NCBI RefSeq assembly: GCF_014200045.1
Contig: NZ_JACHOV010000003.1
Coordinates: 204,001 to 268,000, forward strand
Reading direction: 5' to 3'
DNA length: 64,000 nt
From: Rhizorhapis suberifaciens
Lineage (GTDB): Bacteria > Pseudomonadota > Alphaproteobacteria > Sphingomonadales > Sphingomonadaceae
The translations under genes and the position numbers were made by a program. The notes under the pieces were generated by a model. The model had not been told where the DNA came from, did no database searches, and saw only the letters and a program-made list of their open reading frames with translations. This document shows positions 44,985-53,421 of the stretch, piece by piece (the first letter of the stretch is position 1; each line of letters begins with the position of its first letter).

Positions 44985-45802
44985 GCGGCGAGCAACACTC
45001 TTAGTTCAAAATCATGATCTCGCGGCGCGTCGGCTCCAAAGAAAAGCTGAAAAGCCTTTGCAGCCTGGCCGATCAGCATATTGAGGCCATCCAGTGTCCT
45101 TAGGCCCCGGCCGTTCGCTTCCGACAGCAGTTCGGTTTCCAATGGTGAATAGACGATATCGTAGATGATCGCTTCGCTCGGCAGGGTGGAAAGATCCGGA
45201 CGCAGGCTGTCATAGCCCGTCATGCCCAGCGCAGTGCTGTTCACCACCAGTTGGACCGAGGGCAGCGGAGCCAGCAAGGGCAAAACCTGTCCCGCCATAT
45301 CGAACTGGTCCAGCAATGCCTGCGCGCGATCCTCGCTGCGATTCAAAATGGTGACGTGGGCAATTCCCATTTGCTTCAGGGCAAAAAGCACTGCGCGCGC
45401 AGCCCCGCCCGCGCCATACAGGGCAGCACATTTCCCTTTCAGGTCGACATTGTCGAGGGGTTCGGCAAATCCATCGACATCGCTGTTAAAGCCGCAAGGC
45501 GAGCCCTGCACCCCCGGCACGACAATGTTCATGGCGCCCACGCTGGCGGCAAGACCTTCCGGATCTTCCACCAGCGGCAATATCTTTTCCTTATGCGGTA
45601 TCGTAAGGTTCGCGCCCCGCCAAAGGGGATCCGAGCGGCGTTGCTGAAGCCATTGCGACAGATCCTCCGGTGATATCCGGCTCCTGCGATATTCGGCGTG
45701 AATACCAAGCTTTTTGAGCCAGAATTGATGAATCAACGGCGATTTGCTGTGAGCAATAGGGTCGCCGATCACTTCGGCATAGGGCAGCGTCGCTTCCGTC
45801 AT
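44981..45802 (-). CDS. aroE: Shikimate dehydrogenase
   Basis: AroE (273 residues) reduces 3-dehydroshikimate with NADPH. The N-terminal substrate motif GDPIAHSKSPLIHQFWL, the catalytic lysine region NLTIPHKEKILP and the NADP loop ALYGAGGAARAVLFAL are all present. ATG 45802 is favoured because the conserved domain begins there and it overlaps the maf stop by 4 bases; the frame is open upstream, but that extension is a shadow of maf. Confidence 0.96.
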   Translation of the reverse strand: MTEATLPYAEVIGDPIAHSKSPLIHQFWLKKLGIHAEYRRSRISPEDLSQWLQQRRSDPLWRGANLTIPHKEKILPLVEDPEGLAASVGAMNIVVPGVQGSPCGFNSDVDGFAEPLDNVDLKGKCAALYGAGGAARAVLFALKQMGIAHVTILNRSEDRAQALLDQFDMAGQVLPLLAPLPSVQLVVNSTALGMTGYDSLRPDLSTLPSEAIIYDIVYSPLETELLSEANGRGLRTLDGLNMLIGQAAKAFQLFFGADAPRDHDFELRVLLAA

Positions 45803-46392
45803 GACGCCAATACTCCGCGTGTGCGAAGATAATCCAGCAGGGGGATCAACGGCAATCCCTGAATTGCAAATTGACTGCCCTCGACCCGCGAAAACAGCTG
45901 CACGCCCGGCCCCTCGATCCGATAGCAGCCAACGCACCAGCAGACATGGTCCCACTCGGCGGCCAGATATTGCTCGATGAAGGCATCGGAAAGCGGACGG
46001 ACAGTCATTTTGACCCGCTCCAACTGCCGCCAGATCGGCTCACCACCTAGCGAAATCACCGCTGCGCTATGAAGATAATGCACTTTGCCGGACAGTTGCC
46101 GCAGGATAGCGGCCGCCTCATCCGGGTTCTGTGCCTTGTCGATCATTTCACCCGATTCAAGGCTTAAGGTCTGGTCACATCCAAGCACCAACGCGCCCGG
46201 AACCCGTCGGGAAACACGCAAGGATTTAAGCTCCGCCAAGGCGTCCGCCAGGCTGCGAGCATTGAGGCCCTCGGCACGCAGGGCGGCTTTGGCGGCCTCC
46301 TCGTCGACGCCCGCGGCCATGGCTTCGTGCGGCACGCCGGCAGCTTTCAACATCTCCCGGCGGCTGGCGCTTTCAGATGCAAGGATGATCAT
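45799..46392 (-). CDS. Maf-family nucleoside triphosphate pyrophosphatase
   Basis: The 197-residue Maf protein has the N-terminal LASESASRREMLKAAGVPH, the middle VLGCDQTLSLESGE and a C-terminal YRIEGPGVQLFSRVEGSQFA segment. Maf enzymes hydrolyse non-canonical NTPs (m7GTP or dTTP/UTP types) and can affect division. The last base overlaps the ppsR stop region, so it is part of that operon. Whether it is YhdE- or YceF-like is unclear. Confidence 0.92.
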   Translation of the reverse strand: MIILASESASRREMLKAAGVPHEAMAAGVDEEAAKAALRAEGLNARSLADALAELKSLRVSRRVPGALVLGCDQTLSLESGEMIDKAQNPDEAAAILRQLSGKVHYLHSAAVISLGGEPIWRQLERVKMTVRPLSDAFIEQYLAAEWDHVCWCVGCYRIEGPGVQLFSRVEGSQFAIQGLPLIPLLDYLRTRGVLAS

Positions 46393-47222
46393 TAGTCACG
46401 TCCCTCCACCTGCGCCACAAGCCGCTCATTATAGATGTTGATGATCGCGGCAGCGGTTTCTTCGATCGATCGGCGCGTCACATCGATCACCGGCCAGCCA
46501 TTATCCGCGAACATCCGCCGGGCATAGGTCACTTCCTCCTTGACCTTCTCCTGGTCGACATAGGTCGTCTCTGGCATCTGGTTCAAGGACAGCAGCCGGT
46601 TGCGCCGCACCTGAATCAGTCGTTCGGCACTGGTGGTAAGCCCCACGATCAGTGGATGTTTCAGGTTGAAAAGCGATTGCGGCGGCGGGGATTCCGGTAC
46701 GATCGGGATGTTTGCCGTTTTATACCCCCGATTGGCGAGATAGATCGACGTTGGGGTTTTGGACGCGCGCGATACCGCCACCAGCACGATATCGGCCTCC
46801 TCCCAATTTTCCCAGTTCACCCCGTCATCATGGGCAATGGTGAACTGGATAGCATCGATCCGCGCAAAATAGGCTTCGTCCATGATATATTTGCGGCCGG
46901 TGCGGTTGCGCGTCTCCTGCCCCAATATATTGGACATGGCGTCGGTCACCGGATCCAGCGCCGCCACCACCGGCAGACCCAGAGCCCGGCAGCGATTTTC
47001 AAGCTTTCGCCGGAGCGGCTGATTGGCGAGGGTGAACAGCACCAGTCCCGGATTCTGGGAAATCTCCTCCAATATCCTTTCGAGATGCACTTCGGAACGC
47101 ACCATGGGCCAAAAGTGCCGGATCGTTTCCACATTATCGAACTGCGCAATTGCCGCCTTGGCGATATTCTCCAATGTCTCACCCGTGGAGTCCGAGAGAA
47201 GATGAAGGTGCAGCCGTGTCAT
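46392..47222 (-). CDS. ppsR: Pyruvate,phosphate dikinase/PEP-synthase regulatory protein (DUF299)
   Basis: The 276-residue bifunctional kinase/phosphorylase controls PpdK or PpsA by ADP-dependent phosphorylation. The signature VSRASKTPTSIYLANRGYK (the family P-loop) is at about residue 145-165, with LHLLSDSTGETLENIAKA at the start. ATG 47222 is chosen for that conserved N-terminus. In Rickettsiales and Caulobacter this family (RP001) sits beside the replication origin opposite hemE, exactly as here. Confidence 0.94.
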   Translation of the reverse strand: MTRLHLHLLSDSTGETLENIAKAAIAQFDNVETIRHFWPMVRSEVHLERILEEISQNPGLVLFTLANQPLRRKLENRCRALGLPVVAALDPVTDAMSNILGQETRNRTGRKYIMDEAYFARIDAIQFTIAHDDGVNWENWEEADIVLVAVSRASKTPTSIYLANRGYKTANIPIVPESPPPQSLFNLKHPLIVGLTTSAERLIQVRRNRLLSLNQMPETTYVDQEKVKEEVTYARRMFADNGWPVIDVTRRSIEETAAAIINIYNERLVAQVEGRD

Positions 47223-47632
47223 TCGGGCATCTTTGTGGACTGGCTGTGGATAAAGCAAGGGATAGTCGTTCCGTGGTCATCAGAGACGGATTCCATCCTC
47301 GCTACCCGAAAATTCATCCACAGGGTGCCAACAGGCTGCATTTTCCATCCACAGCCTGTGGATATCGGGCACAGAGAGAAGGACTCCTGCCAAAGTCGAT
47401 CTTCAACGCGAGTCAAGCTGTTGGCGAGCATGGGCATGGCCGATAAATCCCGCTCTCCACGCCCCTACTATCCTCATCTACTTTGAATCATTCTTAAGAG
47501 TTATTGGGAAGGACATAGAGCGCTGGCCCCCTTGGCTTAGCGATCGTGGTCCGGTAGGGGATCGCACGCTGGCCAAGGCGGTTATGCGGGGCCTGTCAGG
47601 ACCGCACGCGATGCGCTTGAAGGGAATGATGT
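47223..47632. other. Probable chromosomal replication origin (oriC)
   Basis: This 410-base region lies between divergent ppsR and hemE, the position of the origin in Caulobacter and other alphaproteobacteria. It carries DnaA-box-like 9-mers: a perfect TGTGGATAA (47245-47253), TCATCCACA (47314-47322, 8/9), CCATCCACA (47345-47353, 7/9) and TGTGGATAT (47357-47365, 8/9), plus a partial TGTGGACTG at 47234. An AT-richer stretch at 47475-47510 next to hemE could be the unwinding element. Three GANTC sites (47382, 47410, 47485) suit CcrM methylation. No CtrA box is evident inside. parS sites and parAB lie 7-11 kb away. Confidence 0.82.
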
Positions 47633-48664
47633 TTGACCAAGCCCAAGAAATTGCTTTCGGTCCTGAATGGTGAGAAAAAGGACATCCCTCCTGTCTGGCT
47701 GATGCGGCAGGCCGGTCGTTACCTGCCTGAATATCGTGAATTGCGCGCAGAAAAGGGTGGGTTTCTCGAACTTGTCTATGACAGTCCGGCGGCGGCGGAA
47801 GTTACGCTCCAACCCTTGAAACGGTTCGGCTTTGACGGTTCCATCCTGTTTTCCGATATATTGATCATACCCTATGCGCTTGGACAGGACCTCTGGTTCG
47901 AGGCGGGGGAGGGGCCTCGCTTGGCGCCGCCGTTGGCCGAAGCGGGTCTTGCAGCCTTGACGCCGCGTAGGGAACGGCTGGAGCCGATCTATGAGACGGT
48001 CCGGCTTGTAAAGGCCGGCCTGTCCCCTGAAACCACCTTTCTGGGCTTTGCTGGCAGCCCCTGGACCGTGGCGACCTATATGGTGGCGGGTCAGGGCAGC
48101 AAGGACCATAGTCTTGCCCGGCGCATGGCTTATGCCGACCCAGTGCGGTTTGGAGCGATCATCGATTCCATTGTGGATCTTAGCGTCATCTATCTTGAGG
48201 GACAGATAGAGGCTGGGGTGGAGGCGGTGCAGCTGTTCGACAGCTGGTCAGGCAGCCTCTCGCCGCTTGAATTTCAAAGATGGGTGATTGCACCCAACCG
48301 CGCCATTGTGGATCGTCTGCGTGAACGGTGTCCCGGCACTCCCATCATCGGCTTTCCCAAGGGGGCCGGGGCAAAGCTGGTCGCCTATGCAGAAGGTACG
48401 GGTGTCGATGCGGTCGGGCTCGACGAGACAGTAGATCCGCATTGGGCCAATGCAGTCCTCCCCAAACATTTGCCAGTGCAAGGGAATCTCGATCCGCTGG
48501 CGTTGATTGCGGGCGGTGAAGCGCTGGAGAAGGGCGTGGCCAACATCCTGTCCGCATTCAGGGATAGGCCGCATATTTTCAATCTCGGCCATGGCATATT
48601 GCCTGACACGCCGCTCGATCATGTCGAAACGCTGCTGACCCTCATCCGCAAGGAGCGCTCATGA
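47633..48664 (+). CDS. hemE: Uroporphyrinogen decarboxylase
   Basis: HemE (343 residues) removes four acetate carboxyls from uroporphyrinogen III. PVWLMRQAGRYLPEYRELRA near residue 20-40 contains the Arg/Asp substrate clamp, and FSDILIIPYALGQDL, GFAGSPWTVATYMV and LFDSWSGSLSPLEF are diagnostic. Translation starts at TTG 47633; the nearby ATGs at 47626 and 47629 are in another frame. The 4-base overlap with hemJ couples two successive heme-pathway genes. Confidence 0.97.
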   Translation: MTKPKKLLSVLNGEKKDIPPVWLMRQAGRYLPEYRELRAEKGGFLELVYDSPAAAEVTLQPLKRFGFDGSILFSDILIIPYALGQDLWFEAGEGPRLAPPLAEAGLAALTPRRERLEPIYETVRLVKAGLSPETTFLGFAGSPWTVATYMVAGQGSKDHSLARRMAYADPVRFGAIIDSIVDLSVIYLEGQIEAGVEAVQLFDSWSGSLSPLEFQRWVIAPNRAIVDRLRERCPGTPIIGFPKGAGAKLVAYAEGTGVDAVGLDETVDPHWANAVLPKHLPVQGNLDPLALIAGGEALEKGVANILSAFRDRPHIFNLGHGILPDTPLDHVETLLTLIRKERS

Positions 48665-49104
48665 CCGGTTTTCTTGGCGCCGCTTATCCCTGGGTTCTGG
48701 CCGGGCACATCATATTCGTCATATTTTTGATGTCCGCCCTGTTCATGATGCCCCGTTTTTTCATTTATCACCAGGAATGCGTGCCGGGATCGCCAGAGGA
48801 GACGAAATGGATCGGTCGCGAAGCGCGGCTGCGCCAGATCATCCTCAATCCTTCCCTTGTCTTGGTGTGGATATTCGGCCTCATGCTGGCCTTCAATACC
48901 GGCGCCTGGCCACAAGGCTGGTTCCAAATCAAATTTTTGTTCGTGCTGATTTTATCGGCCTACCATGGTTGGGCGGTCGGCTATTCGAAGAAGCTGGCAC
49001 AGGGCCTGCGCCCGTTCGACGACCGCAGGTTGCGCATGTGGAACGAAGCTCCGGGCATCCTGGCGGCCGTCATCGTAGTGCTGGCCATTGTTCGCCCATT
49101 CTGA
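48661..49104 (+). CDS. hemJ: Protoporphyrinogen IX oxidase HemJ
   Basis: The 147-residue, four-helix membrane protein belongs to the HemJ/UPF0093 family that oxidises protoporphyrinogen in most alphaproteobacteria. The conserved His in LAGHIIFVIFLMSALFMMPR, the polar loop with the RQIILNPSLVLVW region, and the conserved Trp/Lys of WFQIKFLFVLILSAYHGW (Lys needed for activity, His as heme ligand) are all visible. It is coupled to hemE; a 153-base gap with no gene leads to rho. Confidence 0.93.
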   Translation: MTGFLGAAYPWVLAGHIIFVIFLMSALFMMPRFFIYHQECVPGSPEETKWIGREARLRQIILNPSLVLVWIFGLMLAFNTGAWPQGWFQIKFLFVLILSAYHGWAVGYSKKLAQGLRPFDDRRLRMWNEAPGILAAVIVVLAIVRPF

Positions 49105-49257
49105 TCCGCTTTTGATCTCTCTCCTGTAAACCCCGTTGACTAAAGCGGAACAGCGTCGTAACGTACGCTTTATCTTCTTTGCCGTTCGTGCACGAGAATC
49201 CCTTTCCAAATAGCGCGATCCGGCCCTCCAAACATTCCTGTTCCCGGAAATACATAC

Positions 49258-50514
49258 ATGCATTTGAAAGAGCTTAAGCGAAAAACTCCTGCTGATCTCG
49301 TGTCCATGGCCGAGGAACTGGGCGTGGAGGGCGCGTCAACCCTCCGCAAGCAAGACTTGATGTTCGCCATTCTGAAAGCTGAGGCTGAAAATGGCGAACA
49401 GATCATGGGGCTTGGCACCATCGAGGTCCTTCCCGACGGTTTCGGCTTTCTCCGCTCACCTGAAGCAAATTATCTCGCTGGTCCCGACGACATCTATGTC
49501 TCGCCCAATCAGGTTCGCAAATTCGGTCTGCGCACTGGTGACACGGTGGAAGGCGAAGTACGTGGTCCCAAGGATGGTGAGCGCTATTTCGCCCTGACCA
49601 AGCTGACCGCGGTGAATTTCGACGATCCGGAGGTGGTCCGCCACCGCGTCAACTTCGACAATTTGACGCCGCTTTATCCTGATGAGAAGCTGCGCCTCGA
49701 TACGCTCGATCCCACGGTCAAGGATAAGTCGGCCCGTGTGATCGATATCATCGCCCCCCAGGGCAAGGGTCAGCGCGCCTTGATCGTCGCACCACCGCGC
49801 ACCGGTAAGACCGTTCTGCTGCAGAACATCGCCAAGGCGATCACGGACAATCACCCCGAAGTCTATCTTCTGGTGCTGCTTATCGACGAGCGGCCGGAGG
49901 AAGTGACCGACATGCAGCGCAGCGTGAAAGGCGAAGTGATAAGCTCGACCTTTGACGAACCTGCGTCACGCCACGTTCAGGTGGCTGAAATGGTGATCGA
50001 AAAGGCCAAGCGTCTTGTCGAGCACAAGAAGGACGTCGTCATCCTGCTCGACTCAATCACTCGCCTTGGACGCGCATATAACACCGTTGTGCCCAGCTCC
50101 GGCAAGGTGCTGACCGGTGGTGTCGACGCCAACGCCTTGCAGCGTCCCAAGCGATTCTTCGGCGCCGCGCGTAACATTGAGGAGGGCGGTTCGCTTTCCA
50201 TCATTGCAACAGCCTTAATCGATACCGGCAGCCGCATGGACGAAGTTATTTTCGAAGAGTTCAAGGGCACCGGTAACAGCGAAATCGTTCTTGACCGCAA
50301 GGTCTCCGACAAGCGCATTTTCCCGTCGCTCGACGTCGGCAAGTCCGGCACCCGCAAAGAAGAGCTGCTGGTCGAAAAGGACAAGCTTTCGAAGATGTGG
50401 GTCCTTCGTCGCATACTCATGCAGATGGGTACGATCGACGCCATGGAATTCCTGCTGGACAAGATGAAGGACAGCAAGACCAACGAAGATTTCTTCGACA
50501 GCATGAACCAATAA
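49258..50514 (+). CDS. rho: Transcription termination factor Rho
   Basis: The 418-residue hexameric RNA helicase is the normal length. It has the Rho N-terminal domain ([20 protein letters not shown]), the cold-shock-like primary RNA site ([12 protein letters not shown]), Walker [18 protein letters not shown] (about 176-192), Walker [17 protein letters not shown] and the Q-loop [10 protein letters not shown]. hemE-hemJ-rho beside the origin is a common alphaproteobacterial order. Few intrinsic terminators are visible in the window, which suits a Rho-dependent genome. Confidence 0.98.
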   Translation: MHLKELKRKTPADLVSMAEELGVEGASTLRKQDLMFAILKAEAENGEQIMGLGTIEVLPDGFGFLRSPEANYLAGPDDIYVSPNQVRKFGLRTGDTVEGEVRGPKDGERYFALTKLTAVNFDDPEVVRHRVNFDNLTPLYPDEKLRLDTLDPTVKDKSARVIDIIAPQGKGQRALIVAPPRTGKTVLLQNIAKAITDNHPEVYLLVLLIDERPEEVTDMQRSVKGEVISSTFDEPASRHVQVAEMVIEKAKRLVEHKKDVVILLDSITRLGRAYNTVVPSSGKVLTGGVDANALQRPKRFFGAARNIEEGGSLSIIATALIDTGSRMDEVIFEEFKGTGNSEIVLDRKVSDKRIFPSLDVGKSGTRKEELLVEKDKLSKMWVLRRILMQMGTIDAMEFLLDKMKDSKTNEDFFDSMNQ

Positions 50515-50537
50515 GCCACTAGAGCATTAGGTCCCCC

Positions 50538-51257
50538 ATGTTTGCCTTCCTCGCAGCCAGCGCCGCCGCCGCGTCAGGTGTCGGATCGCCCGCAGAAATC
50601 TGGGCAGCGATTGTTCATGATTTCACCAATCTGGATAATCCAGCTGCCTTCGGCGCATTCGGCCAGGTGCTGATGATCGACCTGGTGCTGGCAGGCGACA
50701 ACGCTATTGTCGTGGGTGCGCTTGCAGCGGGCCTACCTGCGGAACAGCGTCGCCGTGTTATCCTGATCGGAATAATTGCGGCACTTGTGCTGCGCATTTT
50801 CTTTGCGCTCATGGTCAGCCTGCTTCTCGGGATCGTCGGCCTTATCCTCGCGGGTGGGCTGCTCCTACTGTGGGTGGCATGGAAGATGTGGCGCGAGCTG
50901 CGTGAGACAGGGCAAAGCGGCGGATTACCGGAAAGCGGAGAGGGTCATAGCGGTCTCCGTCCCGCCAAAAGCTTCGCTGGCGCGGCCTGGGCCGTAGCGT
51001 TGGCCGACGTATCGATGAGCCTGGACAACGTCCTTGCTGTTGCTGGAGCTGCGCGCAATCACCCCGGAATCCTGATCATTGGTCTGCTATTGTCGGTCGC
51101 TCTGATGGGCCTTGCGGCCAATCTCATCGCCCGATATATCGAGCGCTATCGCTGGATAGCCTATGGTGGGCTTGCGATCATCGTTTATGTAGCCGTGAAA
51201 ATGATCTATGACGGCTTTGTCGATCATCAAGTGGGCATATTGACGCTGCTGGCGTAA
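50538..51257 (+). CDS. TerC-family integral membrane protein (YjbE-like)
   Basis: The 239-residue protein has about seven membrane segments and the two acidic TerC signatures: MIDLVLAGDNAIVVGALAAG at about 48-67 and ADVSMSLDNVLAVAGA at about 155-170. TerC/YjbE proteins are linked to manganese or other metal handling and may support metallation of exported enzymes. It follows rho by 23 bases and may be read through from it. It is convergent with the quinone oxidoreductase gene, with no clear intrinsic terminator between. Confidence 0.88.
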   Translation: MFAFLAASAAAASGVGSPAEIWAAIVHDFTNLDNPAAFGAFGQVLMIDLVLAGDNAIVVGALAAGLPAEQRRRVILIGIIAALVLRIFFALMVSLLLGIVGLILAGGLLLLWVAWKMWRELRETGQSGGLPESGEGHSGLRPAKSFAGAAWAVALADVSMSLDNVLAVAGAARNHPGILIIGLLLSVALMGLAANLIARYIERYRWIAYGGLAIIVYVAVKMIYDGFVDHQVGILTLLA

Positions 51258-51307
51258 GCAATTTGGAGACCCGGGGGCTGGCTTCCTTGAGCATTCGTAG
51301 CTGCTGA

Positions 51308-52282
51308 CTATATGAGCAGCACCGTAGAGCCAACCGTCATCCGGCTTTCCAATGCCCTATGTGCGTCCGCTGCTTCACCCAACGCAAAACGCCGGCCGAT
51401 ATCGGCGCGCACCACATCGCGCGCAATGCGGTCGAACAGGCGATCACCCATATGGTGATATTCTGAATCTTCAGCGATATAGTCGAACAGGGTCGGCCGC
51501 GTCAGGAATAGCGATCCCGCACGGCTCAGATCGAGGAGGTCGATCGGCGGTACGGGTCCCGATGCATTGCCAAAGCTCACCATTAATCCCCGTCGCTTCA
51601 AAGATTTTATCGATGGAAACCATCCGGTTTTGCCTACACCGTCGAACACCGCGTCGACTCCCTTTTGGCCGGTAAGTTCGCGCACCGTCTCTGCCAGTTC
51701 CTCGTAAGGCATATGCAGACTATGGGTGGCCCCAGAAGCCTGCGCCTTGGCGGCCTTTTCACTGGACCCGCTATGGGCGATCACGATGACGCCCATATCG
51801 CGCAGCCAAGGGACGAGTAGCGAACCAACCCCTCCGGCTGCAGCATGGACCAAGGCTGTCTGCCCTGCTTCCATCTTCGCGCAATCTTCAGCCAGAAAGC
51901 AGGCGGTCATGCCCTTTAGCATGATCGCCGCCGCAACTTCGCAAGAGACGCTCTCCGGCAATTTCAGCACCCGGACGGCCGGCATGATCCTGTGCGTGGC
52001 ATAGCTCCCATGACTGCCGCCGCAATAGGCCACTCTATCTCCTGGCCGCAGGGTCTGGACACCTTCTCCCACCGCTTCGACCGTCCCCGCCGCTTCGACA
52101 CCAAGGCCAGTGGGAAGCGAAGCCGGGTAGAGTCCTGTTCGCACATAGGTGTCGATGAAGTTTAATCCGACCGCTTCCTGAGCGATCAAAACCTCACCGA
52201 AAAGAGGGGCGGGCGGATCGAAATCCTCCCGCTCCATAACCTCCGGCCCTCCAGTGGAACGAATGATCAGCCGCCATGCCAT
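51308..52282 (-). CDS. qor: NADPH:quinone oxidoreductase (Qor-like, MDR family)
   Basis: The 324-residue medium-chain dehydrogenase/reductase lacks the zinc ligands of alcohol dehydrogenases. It has GLNFIDTYVRTGLYP, GVEAAGTVEAVGEGV and the NADP-binding ALVHAAAGGVGSLLVPW (the A-A-G-G-V-G motif, about 142-158). Qor enzymes carry out reduction of quinones or alkenals. It lies 5 bases after the dienelactone-hydrolase gene on the same strand, so the two form a small detoxification-type operon. Confidence 0.92.
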   Translation of the reverse strand: MAWRLIIRSTGGPEVMEREDFDPPAPLFGEVLIAQEAVGLNFIDTYVRTGLYPASLPTGLGVEAAGTVEAVGEGVQTLRPGDRVAYCGGSHGSYATHRIMPAVRVLKLPESVSCEVAAAIMLKGMTACFLAEDCAKMEAGQTALVHAAAGGVGSLLVPWLRDMGVIVIAHSGSSEKAAKAQASGATHSLHMPYEELAETVRELTGQKGVDAVFDGVGKTGWFPSIKSLKRRGLMVSFGNASGPVPPIDLLDLSRAGSLFLTRPTLFDYIAEDSEYHHMGDRLFDRIARDVVRADIGRRFALGEAADAHRALESRMTVGSTVLLI

Positions 52283-52287
52283 GAATT

Positions 52288-52989
52288 TTATTCCAAATGC
52301 TGCGCAAAAAACTCGGCTGTGCGTTTGTCGGCCAGTTGCGCCCCCTCTTCATGACGTCGCTGCCCCATTGCGGCGGCAAAACCATGGTCCAAACCGGGAT
52401 AATCGTAGATGGTCACCTTGGGATGGGCGTCCAGCCCTTCATGGACAGCCTTCTGCTGCTCCGGCGGTACGAAATGGTCGGTGCCGGCGATATGCAGCAT
52501 GACGGGATGTGCGATCGCATGCGATTCCCGCAATAAATTGTCGAGGCCCACGCCATAATAAGCAACGGAGCAACTGATATCCGTTCGTGCGGCGGTCATG
52601 AATGCCAACCTTCCGCCCAGGCAATATCCTACGCAGCCGACCTTGGCCTGATTACCTAGTTCCCTGCGGGCGGCATGAATTGTCGCTTCGATATCGCGTA
52701 CGCCTGCGTCCTGATCGAACTGTCCGAACAATCCCAGCGCCCGGTTCATTTCCTCTGGGATATCTGGATCAAGTTCAATGCCAGGTTCGATTTGCCAGAA
52801 TAGGTCGGGCGCATAAGCGATATATCCCTGGTCCGCCCAGACGTCGCATTTAGCGCGGATTCCCGGATTTACCCCGAATATCTCCTGGATGACGACAATG
52901 GCGGCCTTAGGTTCTCCAGCTGGTCGGGCAACATAGCAGTTGAAGCTTTGGTCTTTTTCCAGTGTGGGGATGGAGGTCATTTCGCTCAT
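52288..52989 (-). CDS. Dienelactone hydrolase family protein
   Basis: The 233-residue alpha/beta hydrolase has the complete triad: Cys123 in CVGYCLGGRLAF, Asp171 in IAGTDHFVPP and His202 in GLDHGFA, plus the Glu36 of IQEIFGV that primes the Cys in true dienelactone hydrolases. Enzymes of this family open dienelactones in chloro-aromatic degradation, but many have other esters as substrates. ATG 52989 gives MSEMTSIP; the frame is open to 53076. It precedes qor with a 5-base gap. Confidence 0.9.
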   Translation of the reverse strand: MSEMTSIPTLEKDQSFNCYVARPAGEPKAAIVVIQEIFGVNPGIRAKCDVWADQGYIAYAPDLFWQIEPGIELDPDIPEEMNRALGLFGQFDQDAGVRDIEATIHAARRELGNQAKVGCVGYCLGGRLAFMTAARTDISCSVAYYGVGLDNLLRESHAIAHPVMLHIAGTDHFVPPEQQKAVHEGLDAHPKVTIYDYPGLDHGFAAAMGQRRHEEGAQLADKRTAEFFAQHLE

Positions 52990-53147
52990 CTCGGATCCTT
53001 TCCTGTTGTAGAATCGCGCCCGCTGGTGGCTCGAGGCTACTATGTCATGCCAGTATGATAGTTCAAACCTTACCAAGGCGCGAAAAACTGGTATTCTGTC
53101 TCATCTTCCGTCATGAAGAGCTTATTAATCGGGTCGGAGTGAAACGC

Positions 53148-53396
53148 ATGAATGTCACCCTAAATGTAGAATGCACTCCGCAGGAGGCGCGCAGTTTCCT
53201 GGGCCTGCCCGATGTGGCGCCCATCCATGAAAAATATGTTCAGACGATGATGGAGGCGATAAACGGGACGAATAGCGTCGAACAAATGGAAAATCTGTTC
53301 AGGAGCTTTTCGCCGATGGGAGACGCTGGCATGCGCTTGTTTCAGCAAATGATGAGCATCGGTATGGGCGGCGGTCAGGAGAAATCCTCCAAGTGA
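53148..53396 (+). CDS. DUF6489-type small protein
   Basis: The product is 82 residues starting MNVTLNVECTPQEARSFLGL, with a central helix VQTMMEAINGTNSVEQMENL and a Met/Gly-rich tail (QQMMSIGMGGGQEKSSK). I know this as a short uncharacterised alphaproteobacterial family (DUF6489), usually just upstream of mnmE. GGAG at about 53134 places the start at 53148 and not at upstream in-frame codons. mnmE begins 26 bases later. The Met-rich amphipathic tail could mediate self-association; no function is known. Confidence 0.8.
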   Translation: MNVTLNVECTPQEARSFLGLPDVAPIHEKYVQTMMEAINGTNSVEQMENLFRSFSPMGDAGMRLFQQMMSIGMGGGQEKSSK

Positions 53397-53421
53397 CCAA
53401 GCGCTGGGTGATGACGCCGAC

